From: Apricaphanius iberus
Taxonomy: Eukaryota; Chordata; Actinopteri; Cyprinodontiformes; Aphaniidae
DNA: 64,000 bases
Direction: 5' to 3'
Assembly: GCA_028564705.1 (NCBI GenBank)
Contig: JAPXFQ010002822.1
Coordinates: forward strand, 124,001 to 188,000
Shown here: positions 34,046-47,099 of the stretch, in pieces
Layout of the letters: every line of letters starts with the position of its first letter
Position numbering within the stretch: position 1 is the stretch's first letter
Translations under genes and position numbers: made by a program
Notes under the pieces: generated by a model
Seen by the model: the letters and a program-made list of their open reading frames with translations, nothing else
Told to the model about the DNA's origin: nothing
Databases searched by the model: none

Positions 34046-34989
34046 AAGGAATCTGGAAATGCTGAAGAACTTACTGCCTTTTTTTTATAAGAATATTTAT
34101 AATTTTCAGCTTTTTTATATATTCAGAAATATAATATATACTTAAAAAAGCGTCATCGTTTGATTTTAGGAACTTCAGCCTAAATCTACATACATTTCTT
34201 CTGCTAGTGAAGGTATTTGATTACTTCCATATAAATACCACAATAAATTTATAGTCCTCAATATTTGAATATCTGTGTGATTGTGTATATTTTCTATTAC
34301 CTTCTTTTTTGTATTTTGTTTTATGAATCTTTGTATCAAACCAAAGAGGGCAATAAAGGACTAAATGTTTCGCAGTGTTTTACAGTTTTATTTTCTTTTT
34401 TTAGTCTCACTATATTCTTATATGTGCAGTTGCTTTTATCCTGTTTTTTGTTAGACTGTTAATAACAATACTGCCTAAAAAGGAATGAAATTATTTGGTA
34501 ATTGAAATTAATTTTCATAAAATGCTTCAGATCACCTCAAAAAGTGATAATTGGATGCAAAGCCCAAGTCAGATACTGTAATATGACATAATTCTAGTCT
34601 GGTCTGTTTTAAGTGCTTAATTTATTAAGTTTAATAGACAGTTAATGAATTAGTAAAAAAAATAAGATCTCTTTATCTTCTAGCCTTTCCAATTGGGACA
34701 GCAATTTTGGTTTATTTCAGATAACATTTAATATGTCGGTTGACAATGCAGTAAAATGAAATATACATATAAAACCTGTCATGTTTTAATTTAGACAGTT
34801 AAAACCCTAGTTTTTTTATTTTTGTAAGTGATCATCTTTAAATTTCCGCTCCAGTTTTTGGTTAGGAATTATGGGATATGTGAGGTTTCAAATTAAAGCC
34901 AGATGTACCTTTCTTCTGTCGTATAAGAAAACCCTTCAATAACACATTTCTCAGGAAGAATTAGGACAGGTGTTTGTCAGTGATGTATG

Positions 34990-35640
34990 GAAGTGAGCAA
35001 TAAAGCTGCTCTCCTTGTGGATTTTATTAAAACTGTATGGAGAACATGTGCTTCAAAACAGACTTTCTAAACTCAAAAACATTATTGATATGTTATATTG
35101 CTAAAATGCTGCTTTATGTTTAATGTGTGTTTAAATAAAAGCTACTTTTCAAAAATGCAAAATACATATTTCTGTATAACTTACTCTACATTTGTTGACA
35201 CTGAAAAACATTGATTTTTTTCTCTGAATTGCCTACATGACAATCAGTTCTATCCCATTCTATAACCATGCTTTTCTGCAGTTTTTGTTGAAACTTCATA
35301 AACTACTTCCTTTACCGAGTCTTTAATAACATTCACAACAACCTCTCTCAAAAGACTTATTTAATAGATCCCCTTGGTGGTTCTGTGGTGGGTAATATTG
35401 AATGCCAGGTAACAACCCAGCCCTCTGTGTGTGACCTTTACAACTAGAGTCCAAAGAGGGTTATGGAGAGGGTTGTTTGGTTGAGCTGCATGGATCATGA
35501 CTTGCCTTTTAAACTCTGAGGATTACTGAAAAAGTCAGGATGTCCCAACAGTGTTGCAAACAGAAGTAAGTGCAACAGCACTAGAAGTTTTCAAGAGAAG
35601 TTTCAATTGATGAATCATTACAGAAAAAGGTATCACAAAT
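34990..35640. repeat. Copy 1 of a duplicated non-coding block
   Basis: It shares long, near-identical stretches with 43264-43975, for example GACTTATTTAATAGATCCCC, GGTGGTTCTGTGGTGG and CAGGTAACAACCCAGCCCT. Three sub-blocks can be followed, but their order differs: A-B-C here, B-A-C in copy 2. No open frame or transposon ends were recognised. Confidence 0.7.
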
Positions 35641-35929
35641 CTAAGCCATTTATCATGTTTTCTTGCATATTCAAAGAGAGTTAGGTTTAAGAAACTGGAA
35701 CTGTGTGTTTACTACTAAAATCTTAAAGGTTTTGCCATTCCCAAAGTCCAAAACTAAGAAATTGTAACACTGATAAGGCAACGATGCAAGAAATACTATT
35801 AAAATGTTTGAATACAAATAACCTGTTTTATCAAAATAACTGTTACTATCTGTGTATGATGTAATCATATTCAGAAAAAATTATTAATTCATGGAAAATA
35901 ATGTAAGAATTTCTAAAGCATGGCTTTAA

Positions 35930-36433
35930 AGTGACAGTGTGTAGTTTTTGCAGTACATCTTTGAAAACAGCCATTAAAATATTATGTAATAATAATTACG
36001 TAAAGCACATTAATTGCAAAATATTGTCGATAGTGTAAAATATGACTTTAAAAATCAGTTTTAAAATACATCGGGGCGGGTCCTCCTTTCAGGGGAAAGC
36101 CATATTAGATCACGTCTTTAGTTCTACAAGAGCCCGGACGGAATAAGCGCACGTAACACGCCCGGTATTAAAACACTGATTTGCCCTCAAAATGCAAAAA
36201 AGTTTCGCCATAAATACATTTTTACCTCTTCGCTAGTTCCATGCGATGAAATAGAGACTGATGTGTTCGTCATGTTGCTGCAAATAGATCATTCTCAGGG
36301 AATTGAGCGTTTGAAAACAGCACCAATTGGACCTCCGTTGTTGAGTTTCTTACTCGAAGACGCAGATAACGCATGCTTGTGATAATTTAGGTATGCACTG
36401 CTTCATACTGGCCGAAAATTACACACTGTGCCT
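35930..36433. mobile_element. TTAA-flanked MITE (504 bp)
   Basis: The left end AGTGACAGTGTGTAGTTTTT and right end AAAATTACACACTGTGCCT are inverted copies bordered by TTAA on both sides (35926-35929 and 36434-36437). The interior is richer in G+C than its surroundings and has no transposase. It is a different family from 17381-17912 but uses the same target. Confidence 0.7.
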
Positions 36434-37959
36434 TTAAGGAACAATATAAAAGACAAAAAAAGAGAGAATGGTCTTAGATGAACTGGTTTTGCTGCCTCAC
36501 AATTGACTTGTTGGAAAAAACTGGATGGCAATATGTATGTAAACTGTTCATCAAGACCAACAAAGTTTTTTTTCTTTTAGCTTTAGGCCTGTAGCTGTAA
36601 CTGTTAATGTGTAAACTGTGTAATGTGGCCATACACTGAAGCACTTTTTTATTAAAATTAAATCCAGGTCTGTTGTGTTTGTATTAAATACAGATATTTT
36701 TTATTTAGTAAAATTCATTTGAGTAGGTCTACAAACATTTAAAAACAGCAACAATTATTTTGTCAAGATATTATCATTAGCTCAAGGTGTTCAGACATAT
36801 TTCAAATTCATCTAAAAACTGTTTTAAAAAAATCGAATAACAGCTGTATAAAGAACTGGCACAGAATTAGTTTTACACAACAAAATGTCTTAAACGTATC
36901 ATTGCCATGTTTGAACAAAACATTTGGTTCCAGCGACAAATTCCCCATAATTTCTGTATTATTTTAAAACAACAAATTTTAATCAATACATTACAAGACA
37001 AAATGAATGTAGGTTTGATTTATTTAAAGACCACTCATCTATTATCTTCCATTTTTATCTGGAGTCAGATGGTCTGAGGAGAGAAGCCCAGACTTCTGTC
37101 TTTACAACCACTACCAGCTACCCTTGGGGAATCCCAATTTGTTCCCAGGCCAGCAGAGACACATACTCAGCCAAATTATGTTCTGGGTCTCGGGCTTGGT
37201 CTCCTTCCTGTGAGATGTGCTACCCAGCGCACATGACGGTAGGAACAACCAGTGAATTGAGAGCTTCACTTTTTAATTGAGTTCTTTCTTCACCATGAAA
37301 GATCACTAATACATCACTACAGACATCATACTACTCTGCGCATTAATCACTCACTCCGTTTTACCTTCATTTGAGAACATGACCACATGATACTCAAACT
37401 CCTCATGTGGCAAGACCTCATCCCTGACCTAGAAAAGGCACTCAGCTGTTCTAGGGCTCAATCATGGATTTTGAGGTGCTGATTCTCAGCCCAGCTGCTT
37501 CACTTTCCACTGGTATCCACTCCCGATCTGATGAAGCCAACATTAATACTAACGGAGGCTTGCTACCATCTAGTGACTTTTTATAGTTACTGCAGAAATA
37601 CGATATGCTCCAGATAGGACTGAGCAAAATGCAGCTAACAGTGGTCCGGTTGTTGACAATGCGAATGTCGACTTAACTCGCCGGGAATTCAAAATTTAAT
37701 CACCGGTGATCTGAGAGTAGAAGGAGCGGCTTTACTCTCCACTCCCGTTGCTTCATCTGTCCAAGCCGTGGTCGAGCGTTAGCTTAGCTTTAGCTACTTG
37801 CTAGCGTCAGCTAATGTGCTGTGTAGACGTGTGCTCTGATCCAGGGGGATGTGAAAAAGGCAGTTAATATGTTACCGGGTGTTGTTGTGAGTTGTATAAG
37901 AACTGGTGAGAGTTACTTGTTAGGGAAAATGAAATGTGTGGTTCCTTGTGATGAGACGG

Positions 37960-38730
37960 TTGTCTGCTAAATGTTGCTACGGAGTCCAGAGTGGGACACA
38001 GGAGGTAAACATGGCAGGAGGTGATCGTGGCTCGGGTCCTCCAGCAGAGGCCTGGGAGCTTGATGGTGGTCCTCAGTATCTTTGCTGTTCAAAGTACTGC
38101 ACATTTCTGAACTGAGATGTCTGAGGTTCTTCGAGGAATCTGCTGGAGCCATTCCTCCAGTTTGGGGGTCACTGCCCCAAGTGCTCCGATTACCACGGGT
38201 ACTACTGTCACCTTCATCTTCCAAGCCTTCTCTAGCTCCTCTGTGAACCCTTGGTATTTCTCACGTTTCTTATTCTTACATCACTTTGTATTACCCCATC
38301 CACCACAACAGCTTTCCTCTGTTCATTATCAAACACAACAATGTCCAGTTGGTTCGCCATTACCATCCTGTCTGTCTGGATCTGGAAGTCCTACAGGATC
38401 TTAGCTCAGTCATTCTCCAACACCTTTGGAGGTGTTTTCCACTCTGACCTTGGGGTTTGCAGCCCATGGTCCACACAGATGTTTCTGTATACTATGCCAG
38501 CCACTTGGTTATGACGTTCCATGTATGTTTTCCCTGCCAGCATTTTACACCCTGCTGTAAACAGCTGGATTGTCTCAGATGACTCTTTCCACAGCCTACA
38601 CCTTGGGTCTTGTCTGGTGTAGTAGATCTGGGCCTCTGGTACTTAGAGCCTGTTCCTGTGCTGCCAGGATGAGTGCCTCTGTGGTGTCCTGTAGGTCAGC
38701 CCTCTCTAACCATTGGTAGGATATCTTATA
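37960..38730 (-). pseudogene. Degenerate 3' end of a non-LTR retrotransposon with restriction-like endonuclease
   Basis: Read on the minus strand, fragments in several frames match the C-terminal part of non-LTR elements that use a restriction-like endonuclease. A Cys-rich CRLWKESSETIQ-like zinc knuckle with its pattern damaged is followed by CKMLAGKTYMERHNQVAGIV, then NQLDIVVFDNEQRKAVVVDG, which corresponds to the PD...D endonuclease core. Frameshifts and stops interrupt it. The exact clade (R4/Rex6-like or NeSL-like) cannot be decided by eye. Confidence 0.6.
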
Positions 38731-40536
38731 AAACTTCATGATGTTTCAAAGTTTTCAAATTATTACTTTTTGTGTTTTTCAAATTAATCTTTGTATTAAA
38801 CCAAAGAGAATGATCAATGGCCAAACCTTTTTTTCTGCTGAGTGCTTTTAAAAATTTCTTCATTCAGTGCTATATTTTTAGATGCCCAGTTTTTTTTTCA
38901 CCTTTAAAAAAATTTGCTGACAATACTGGCAGTGACCTCAGACAGGAAGTTAAAACTATATATTGCTGCATTTCCCAGAAACTCTTTATGATAACAAAGT
39001 TAGTGACGAGCAACTTTAGTTTTGTCTTTGCAAAAATAGCAGGAGGTAAAAATAAGTGTCGCCTAAAAGGATAAACATCAATTCCTGTGAGCTGTAATCC
39101 ACTGTGTGTCATTAATGATGCTGACCTTTAATGCGTTTTCTCAATAGACAGTGAGTCCACGCATGTTTGTTCCACAAGTTTCTTTCTTTTAAACAAGTGA
39201 GAAAAAAAAGTGATATCTTCATTTGTACTATTAATACATTTACGTAAGATATTTTTATGCAAACATTGAAATAATAATAGCCACTTTTAATATTAAAAGT
39301 ACACACAATTTAGATGTAGCAAGAAATTTCAGATTGATTCAGATTGAAATCATGTTACATTCTGCTCAAGCTAGTATGCTAATAAAGTACATTTCAACTA
39401 AACAGATTTCAGCACAGTAATAAAGTACCGTACATCAGTCTTCAGTTTGATTAAATAATTTGCCCATGGTGGTCAGAAGAAAAATATACTTTTAATAGGA
39501 ATTGTTAAAGAGTGTTTAACCCTGGACGACCTGGACATAAAAAAACGTTACCTTTTAGATGGTTATGTACTTTGTACATGAAAAGATGCCCATTTTCATT
39601 TTTGTCTTTTGTCAGCTTTATAATTATTATAAATAACACATTTTTTTGCATCTTGTACAAGTATTGCATTTTGTACAAGTATTGCATAGAAATTACATAT
39701 GTATGCGTCTTATAAATTTTAAACCCCTCCTCCCAAAAAAAGTAATTTCACTTTTTGATTAAAGTGGTTCAGAATACCATAGAGATCTTAGATGCAAATG
39801 CTCTATCTAATAGCATTTCAACACTAAACAACAAAGTTCAACTTTGGGTAAAAACTAAAAGAAAAGTCAACATTTTTATGTTTTTCTTTTCCTATTTATT
39901 TATTTTTGTTTTTGGTTGACATAGAGATGTAATTATGTATTATGTATTATCATTGGATCCTACAGGGTTAATTGACATTTTTTTCATAAAACATATAGAA
40001 AGTTTATTTTTAAGAAGGACATCAAGACGGAATTAAAAAGAAGAAATCTCAAATGTTGAATGTATCAAAGAAAAGTTAGTTCATGCCTCACTCATTTTTG
40101 CCAGAATAAATCAAACATTTTCTTGAAAGTCTGTGTCAACTTATCAGAAGTATACAAAGTCAAAATATCATCTAGGCTTACCCAAATTATTTTGACACAC
40201 AGTAATGTTAGTGGAGGTAGACTTTTGGATTTTAAAGACAGTAAAAATAAAATACTATTTCCCTTCTTACTTATGCATTTTCAAAATAAACTTATGTTAG
40301 GAAAATTTTTTGTCTTATTTAATTAAAGTGATTTGATTTAAGTCAGACAGTAAGAAAATAAAGATTGTGTGTCTGAATGTATAGACCACTACAACTGTTG
40401 GTACAATGAGGGGAGTACTTGGCAGCGACAAATTGTGCAATAATTATTTTGAATTGATTTTAATATGTCCTGTCCATTGTGTTTGCGATCATTTTCATGC
40501 TGGAAGATCCAACCACAGTTTTTGTCCAAAATCTCA

Positions 40537-42186
40537 CAGTCAGGTCCATAAATATTGGGACATCGACACAATGCTAAAACTTTTGGTTCTATACACCACC
40601 ACAATGAATATCAAATGAAACTAACAAGATGTGCTTTAACTGCAGACTGTCAGCTTTTATTTGAGGGTATTTACATCCAAATCAGGTAAACGGTGTAGGA
40701 ATTACAACACTTTGCATATGTGCCTCCCACTTGATAAAGGACCAAAAGTAATGGGACAATTGGCTTCTCAGCTGTTCCATGGCCAGCTGTGTGTTATTCC
40801 CTCAGTATCCCAATTACAATGAGTAGATAAAAGGTCCAGAGTTCATTTCAAGTGTGCTATTTGCATTTGGAATCTGTTGCTGTCAACTGTCAAGATGAGA
40901 TCCAAAGAGCTGTCACTATCAGTGAAGCAAGCCATCAATTAGGCTGAAAAAACAAAAGAAACCTATCACAGAGATAGCAAAAACATTAGGCGTAGCCAAA
41001 ACAACAGTTTGGAACATTCTCAAAAAGAAGGAACGCACCGGTGAGCTCAGCAACACCAAAAGACCCAGAAGACCACAGAAAACAACTGTGGTGGATGACC
41101 GAAGAATCCTTTCCCTGGTGAAGAAAACACCCTTCACAACAGTTGATCAGATCAGGAACACTCTTCAGGAGGTAGGTGTATCTGTGTCAAAGTCAACAAT
41201 CAACAGAAGACTCCACCAGTGTGAATACAGAGGGTTCACCACAAGATGTAAACCATTGGTGAGCCCCAAAAACAGGAAGGCCAGATTAGAGTTTGTCAAA
41301 CAACATCTAAAAAAGCCTTCACAGTTCTGGAACAACATCATATGGACAGATGAGACCAAGATCAACTTGTGCCAGAGTGATGGGAAGAGAAGAGTATGGG
41401 GACGGAAAGGAACTGCTCATGATCCTAAGCATACCACCTCATCAGTGAAGCATGATGCTGGAAGTGTCATGGCGTAGGCATGTATGGCTGCCAGTGGAAC
41501 TGGTTCTCTTGTAATTATTGATAATGTGACAGATGACAAAAGAAGAAAGATGAATTCTGAAGTGTTTCCGGCAATATTATCTGCTCATATTCAGCCAAAT
41601 GCCTCAGAACTTATTGGACGGCGCTTCACAGTGCAGATGGACAATGACCCAAAGCATACTGCAAAAGCAACCAAAGAGTTTTTGAAGGGAAAGAAGTGGA
41701 CTGTTTTGCAATGGCCAAGTCAATCACCTGACCTGAATCCGACTGAGCATTCATTTCACTTGCTGAAGACAAAACTGAAGGGAAAATGCCCCAGGAACAA
41801 GCAGGAACTGAAGACTGTTGGAGTAGAGGCCTGGCAGAGCATCACCAGGGATGAAACCCAATGTCTGCTGATGTCTAGGTGTTCCAGACTTCAGGCTGTA
41901 ATTGACTGCAAAGGATTTGCAACCAAGTGTTGAAATGTATAAGTTTCATTTATGGTTCTTATTCTGTCCCATTACTTTTGGTCCCTTAAAAAGTGGGAGG
42001 CACATATGCAAACTGTTGTAATTCCTACACCGTTCACCTGATTTGGATGTAAATACCCTCAAATAAAAGCTCACAGTCTGCAGTTAAAGCTCATCTTGTT
42101 CGTTTCATTTGATATCAATTGTGGTGGTGTATAGAGCTAAAAATCTTAGCATTGTGTCGATGTCCCAATATTTTTGGACCTGACTG
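40537..42186 (+). mobile_element. Near-complete Tc1-like transposon, 1.65 kb
   Basis: Terminal inverted repeats of about 220 bp (40537-40758 and 41966-42186) begin CAGTCAGGTCCATAAATATT. The right side borders the TA target; the left TA has mutated to CA. Both repeats carry the outer and inner blocks typical of the IR/DR Tc1 group. One transposase gene lies between them and is broken. Confidence 0.9.
40895..41935 (+). pseudogene. Tc1-like transposase, inactivated
   Basis: The gene would cut and paste the element at TA sites. The start ATG at 40895 is followed after 15 codons by a one-base insertion that brings TAG into frame (40940). The remaining frame carries the helix-turn-helix KPITEIAKTLGVAKTTVWNI, the basic hinge with RPRRPQK, then the catalytic core. 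The first Asp is in WTDETK, the second in MDNDPKHTAK, and the Glu in NPTEHS, with 34 residues between the last two (DD34E). A second stop, TAG at 41475, interrupts the core just before the WACMAASG segment. With two lesions this copy cannot make the enzyme. Confidence 0.9.
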
Positions 42187-42499
42187 TATAAACACATTTA
42201 TTCTTTGCTAAATATGCATCAGTGGCCCTGCACCCATTACAGAAAAGTAGCCCCATAGCATTATTGTCAAAGGTCTGTGTTTGTATAGCATTTTATGAAG
42301 TCCAGAAGACCCCCAGGCACTTCACACTACATTCAGTTATTCACCTATTCACGCACTGATGGTGGCAAGCTACGTTGTAGCAACACTACCCTGGGGTGCA
42401 CTAATGGAGGCGAGGGTGCAGATAACTGGCACCACCAGGTTCTAGGTGAGATCTAGGATTTCTGGGTCCCCCCCCCAAAAAAAACCAAACAATTTTGGG

Positions 42500-42710
42500 C
42501 GCTTTTGGGATTTGAATCCATGACAACGTAGTGTGAAACTAATAGTAACTTTTGTTACTGTGGTCCTAGCTCTTTTCAGGTCATTGACCAGTTCCCCTGG
42601 GAACTCACTAGTTTTCCAGATCATGTGTTCCCCACAAGGTGAGATGTTGCATGGAGCCCCAGGCTGAGGGAGATGGTCCATTATCTTGGTTATGATTAAT
42701 ATCTTGGATG
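42500..42710 (-). pseudogene. Tc1-like transposase fragment (DNA-binding part)
   Basis: The minus-strand translation contains LPQPGAPCNISPCGEHMI and GELVNDLKRARTTVTKVTIS, which match the second helix-turn-helix region of a Tc1 family other than that of the element at 40537. No terminal repeats or catalytic core remain around it. Confidence 0.65.
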
Positions 42711-43263
42711 GCTGCCACATGCACTGCTCTAAAAATAAATGGAAACAACACACGTGTATCTTGAAGTCAATCACTCTTCTGTGAAATCAAACTGTCCATT
42801 TAGGAAGCAAAACTTATTGACAGTCTATTTCACCCCATCAGTTCAGCATCACCAGGTGCCCTTCCAATTCGAGCAAGAGTCGGGAATTTGCAGGAAAATG
42901 TTACTCCTTAAAGATAATGTCATTACAATGCATTTAACCCATGCGCTACTACTGAAAAAACCCTTATTGAAAAGTGAACAGTATCAGAATGGAGAATAGG
43001 TTCTTTTGGGCACTGAGGAGCGAAAGTGCTGCTAAGGCCTGTAATGTTACATTTAGAAGAAATGAATTGCCTATTCTGAGGTGTAAACATATTTGAAAAC
43101 TCAGCAAATGTTGTAGACATGCAGTCATGTGTGAAATGTACGGTATGTACTTTCCCTTTTTTTCCCCCACTGTTCCACTAAATTACACACCATACATGAC
43201 TAGTTGTTGCAAAAATAAGGGAGATACCATTTGAATATGTTGGTGAAACCCTTTTTCTCTTGT

Positions 43264-43975
43264 GTGTTTATTTACCTTACAAATAAAAGCAACTTTTCAA
43301 AAATTCAAAAACAAACACCGATACAGATTTCTGTATAATTTAGGCTACATTTGTTAACACTGAATAAGGTTTATGTTTTTCTCTGAATTGCTTACAATAC
43401 AATCAGTTATATCCCATTCTATAACCATGCTTTTCAGCAGTTTTTGTTGAAACTTCATTAACTAAACACAGTGAAAACTAGTTGGCTAAGTGAGCAACAA
43501 AGCTGCTGTCCTAGTGGACTTGATTAAAAACTGTGTATGGAGAATATTTCTTTGAAAATAATCTTTTTAATCTCATTAACCTTATGCATGTGTTCTCTTG
43601 CAAACATGCTTTCCTTCTTTCTAATTAGGGCAGCCGTTTCAGATAAATAATCAGTCTTAAGTTCCCTTTACTGATTCTTCAATAGCATTCACAACAACCT
43701 CTCTCAAAAGACTTATTTAATAGATCCCCTTGGTGGTTCTGTGGTGGATAATATTGAATGCCAGGTAACAACCCAGCCCTTTGTGCGTGACCTTTACAAC
43801 TAGAGTCTTAAGAGGGTTATGGAGAGGGTTGTTTGCTTGTGCTACATGGATCATGACTTGCCTTTTAAACTCTGAGGATTACTGAAAAATTCAGGATGTC
43901 CCAAAAGTGTTTCAAACGGAAGTAAGTGCAACAGCACAAGAAGTTTTCAAGAGAAGAAGTTTTGATTTATTAATT
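43264..43975. repeat. Copy 2 of a duplicated non-coding block
   Basis: Same orientation as copy 1 (34990-35640), about 8.4 kb away. The shared C sub-block (43680-43975) is almost identical over about 270 bp. The A sub-block (AGCAACAAAGCTGCTGTCCT) lies between B and C instead of before B. The Tc1 element lies between the two copies. Confidence 0.7.
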
Positions 43976-44624
43976 ATAACATAAAATAGTTAAAACACTG
44001 TAGCTTCACACACTGGTGCACATAGTTATTTTTTTATGCTACGCGGACACAGACATCCATCTACAGCAAATATATGTTTTAAGTTTGTTGACTTTCCACC
44101 ATTCAAAATTATAAATTTTGCAGCTTTCTCTATCTCTATGTATGTTCGCCTCTTCCTGTTTGGGGTCCAAAACCACAGAATGCATTGCAATTGTTCACTA
44201 GCCAAAAGTCTTTGGGCATCATTTATAAAAGTGTGTGCAGAATTCTTACAAAAACTGAGATTAAGCTCACAAAAAATATTGATTTACACAAATACATGTT
44301 CTGTTTTATAAAACCCTTAGTAGATAAAGCTGCATGCAATTCCCACGTTAAAAATTACACCCTTCTTGGAAATGTGCTAAGGTGATTCTGGATTATTTTC
44401 ACCTCCTACACACCTGCATTCTACCATTCTACCAGTCAATGTGAAGTACTCAATGAATATTCTGCATGGACTACAGAGATCGTGGCATTTCATGGTGAGT
44501 CAGAGCAACCAAGAGTTCGGGAAAACACCGAACTCTTGGTTGAGAGTAAAAACCTACAATGAGTAAAAACCTACACTGAAAGTAAAAACCTACACTGAGA
44601 ATAAAAACCTACAATGGGAAGAAC

Positions 44625-45180
44625 AAGTATTTGATACACTGCTGATTTTTGAAGTTTTCCCATTTGTATCAAAGGTTTTCTTCAACTGTGAGGGACAGAA
44701 TCTAAAACATTAATGCAGAAAATCATAGTGGATTATTTTTACACAATTTAATTTCCATTTTATTGCATGACATAAGTATTTGATCGCCTATCAACCAGTA
44801 AGAATCTAGGCTCCCACAGGCCTGTTATTTCTTCTTTAAGAAGCCCTCCTGTTCTCCAGTGTATTAATTGCACCTATTTGAACTTGTTACCTGTATAAAA
44901 GAAACCTGTCCATACACTTAAACAAACTCCCACGTCTCCACAATGGCCAAGACCAGAGAGCTGTGCAAGGACATCAGGGATAAAATTGTAGACCTGCACA
45001 AGGCTGGGATGGGCTGCAGGACAATAGGCAAGCAGCTTGGTGAGAAAACAATAAGTGCAATAATAAGAAAATGGAAGAAGTTCAAGACGACGGTCAATCT
45101 CCCTCAGTCTGGAGCGCCATGCAAGAGCTTTCCTCATGGGGCATCATTGAACAGTGCATTAACAGTGTGCGATTTGTGAA
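44625..45180 (+). mobile_element. 5' part of a Tc1-like transposon
   Basis: It begins with the terminal-repeat-like GTATTTGATACACTGCTGAT, then a leader, then the transposase N-terminus at 44943 ([20 protein letters not shown], with [12 protein letters not shown] helix-turn-helix). Similarity fades near 45130, so the catalytic part is missing. The fragment at 48505-48640 may be a later part of the same copy. Confidence 0.75.
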
Positions 45181-46099
45181 AAAAGCAGAGTGAGGGATAT
45201 TTATTTTATTTACTTTTTATTCATAAAAATAACATCAGCTCTGTTTATGTTGGCTGCAGGGCATCTTGCACATATGTTTACCCTTTCAAAACTGATAGAA
45301 AATTTTTGAAAAAAAAATGTTTGTTGACAAAAAAATTAAGATAAGATCAAGTATGTTAAGATGATTAAAATTAAAGAGCATGGCAGGTGAGATATTTTTT
45401 TCCCCACGGCAGCATCAACAGCACCTTGTCCGCACTCTCAGACCCACAACTTTGCATATTTTTCTGATGGGGTTAACAGTCCACTAATGAACCCGAGGAG
45501 CCCAGCCAGGGTCAGATGCAGAAAATATTTTCAGGTGTAAGAATCAATTCCCTTGGTTTATTAAACCGTACGCACCTTTATCAGGCTCGGGTCAGGCTCG
45601 GACATAAATATCTTAATGCCTATCGGGCTCGAGTCGGGTTGGGTTACTGCTCTGTCGGACGCAGGCCAGGCTCGGACAGAAAAATGCGGCCCGATCATAG
45701 ACTGGAAATGCAATGGACTAACCCTCAAGTGAGGTCACCCATAGGTTTCTGAAGAGCAGAAAATTAAGCCAAATGGGTGGTTCTCACAGCGGCCATCTTG
45801 TCCACGTCACTTGCCTCGTCACTCTCAGAAAATCCAAAAATGGGCACAGAGGCTGAGCTAAGAACAGCGCTGTGAGGCTTGGGGCGGAGCATAAACAGTC
45901 CGAGCCGACATAGCTACAAGCTATTCAGAAGTTAGACGGAAGCTAGCTAAAGCTAACGTAGACTGCAGCCGGTTTCAGTCAGAAGACTGCGGTTGAGAGA
46001 CTCTTGCCGCTGTTTTGGGAAACTTTATATTAACAATGATCTGTTCTGTGTATTCTTACATACTGACAGTACTGTGTGCTATTTCTTTATTACATAGTG

Positions 46100-46484
46100 A
46101 TTTAATCTGATTGTATGATACTGTATGACTTAGGTCAGGTCAAATGAACTGATATTAAAATTCCTACGTCCTGTACTACCATGGAAATGACCCTCAGTTT
46201 TCTGGATGAGCTATCACATGGCGTGATTGTACTTCTGTATCACCTGAAGATGCCTCGGAGTCTTGTGCACTCACCCAGAAGAAATGTTTACTTATATGAT
46301 ATAGATAGCAAGATTAACTGAATCTATAAAAGTCTGTGTCAGTTGTTGGGAAGCAGGTCAGTTTTGGCATGGTTCCCTGTGATACTGTAACCTCCTTGTT
46401 TGATCAAACAAGTCCGTATTAAAACCTCCATAAATCTCAAGGAATCTCTCACATTCCTTCATTTAAAATGTTTTTTCCTATTAC
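46100..46484 (+). repeat. Probable isolated LTR followed by tRNA primer-binding site
   Basis: The segment has a TATA box (CTATAAAAG near 46324), a poly(A)-type ATTAAA about 90 bp later and ends in ATTACA. Seven bases on, TGGCACCCAACGTTGGAC (46491-46508) matches the lysine-tRNA 1,2 primer-binding site as I recall it at 15 of 18 positions. No gag or pol follows. The 5' edge is a guess. Confidence 0.5.
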
Positions 46485-47099
46485 ATTTTTTGGCACCCAA
46501 CGTTGGACGCATAAGCTGGTCCATTGAAAAAATAAATCCGTAAAAAAATAGTAAAATTAAGTCTAAAACCGCACCAAAATGAACCGGAATCTACTTCCTG
46601 ATTCACCAGGGCAAATTACTTTTGATCCGTGATGATGTCAGTTCCGCCGACGTGGCTTGTGATTACCCTTCATTTCTTTTAAAAAACATTTATCTGGCAT
46701 CTTGCTTGACATTATGGACAGATTATACCTTTTAATGCTGTTTTTAACAAAAACTAAATTTGTAAAAGTCCATTTTTACAACGAGTTGCTCTAACCAATG
46801 AGAGCTCAGAGTTGGAGCAAAACAATGCAAGCGGAGAGACGACTCCCTTCAGCTGTGCGCGGTCCGTGAGTTTAAAAGACAAATTAAAATAAGAATTTTG
46901 TATTTTATTGTGTCAGGGGAAAAACAAATATTCTCAATTTTTACAAAAAGAGATCTTTAACAGAAATCCTTCAGAACCCAACTCTATCGAAAATATTAAA
47001 AATAAAAGGGCCCAAAAGAAACTGACAAATTTAACGCAGACTAACAAACAAAAGACTGACAAATAAAGACCGACCTCTCACAATGAACAAACAAGGGAA

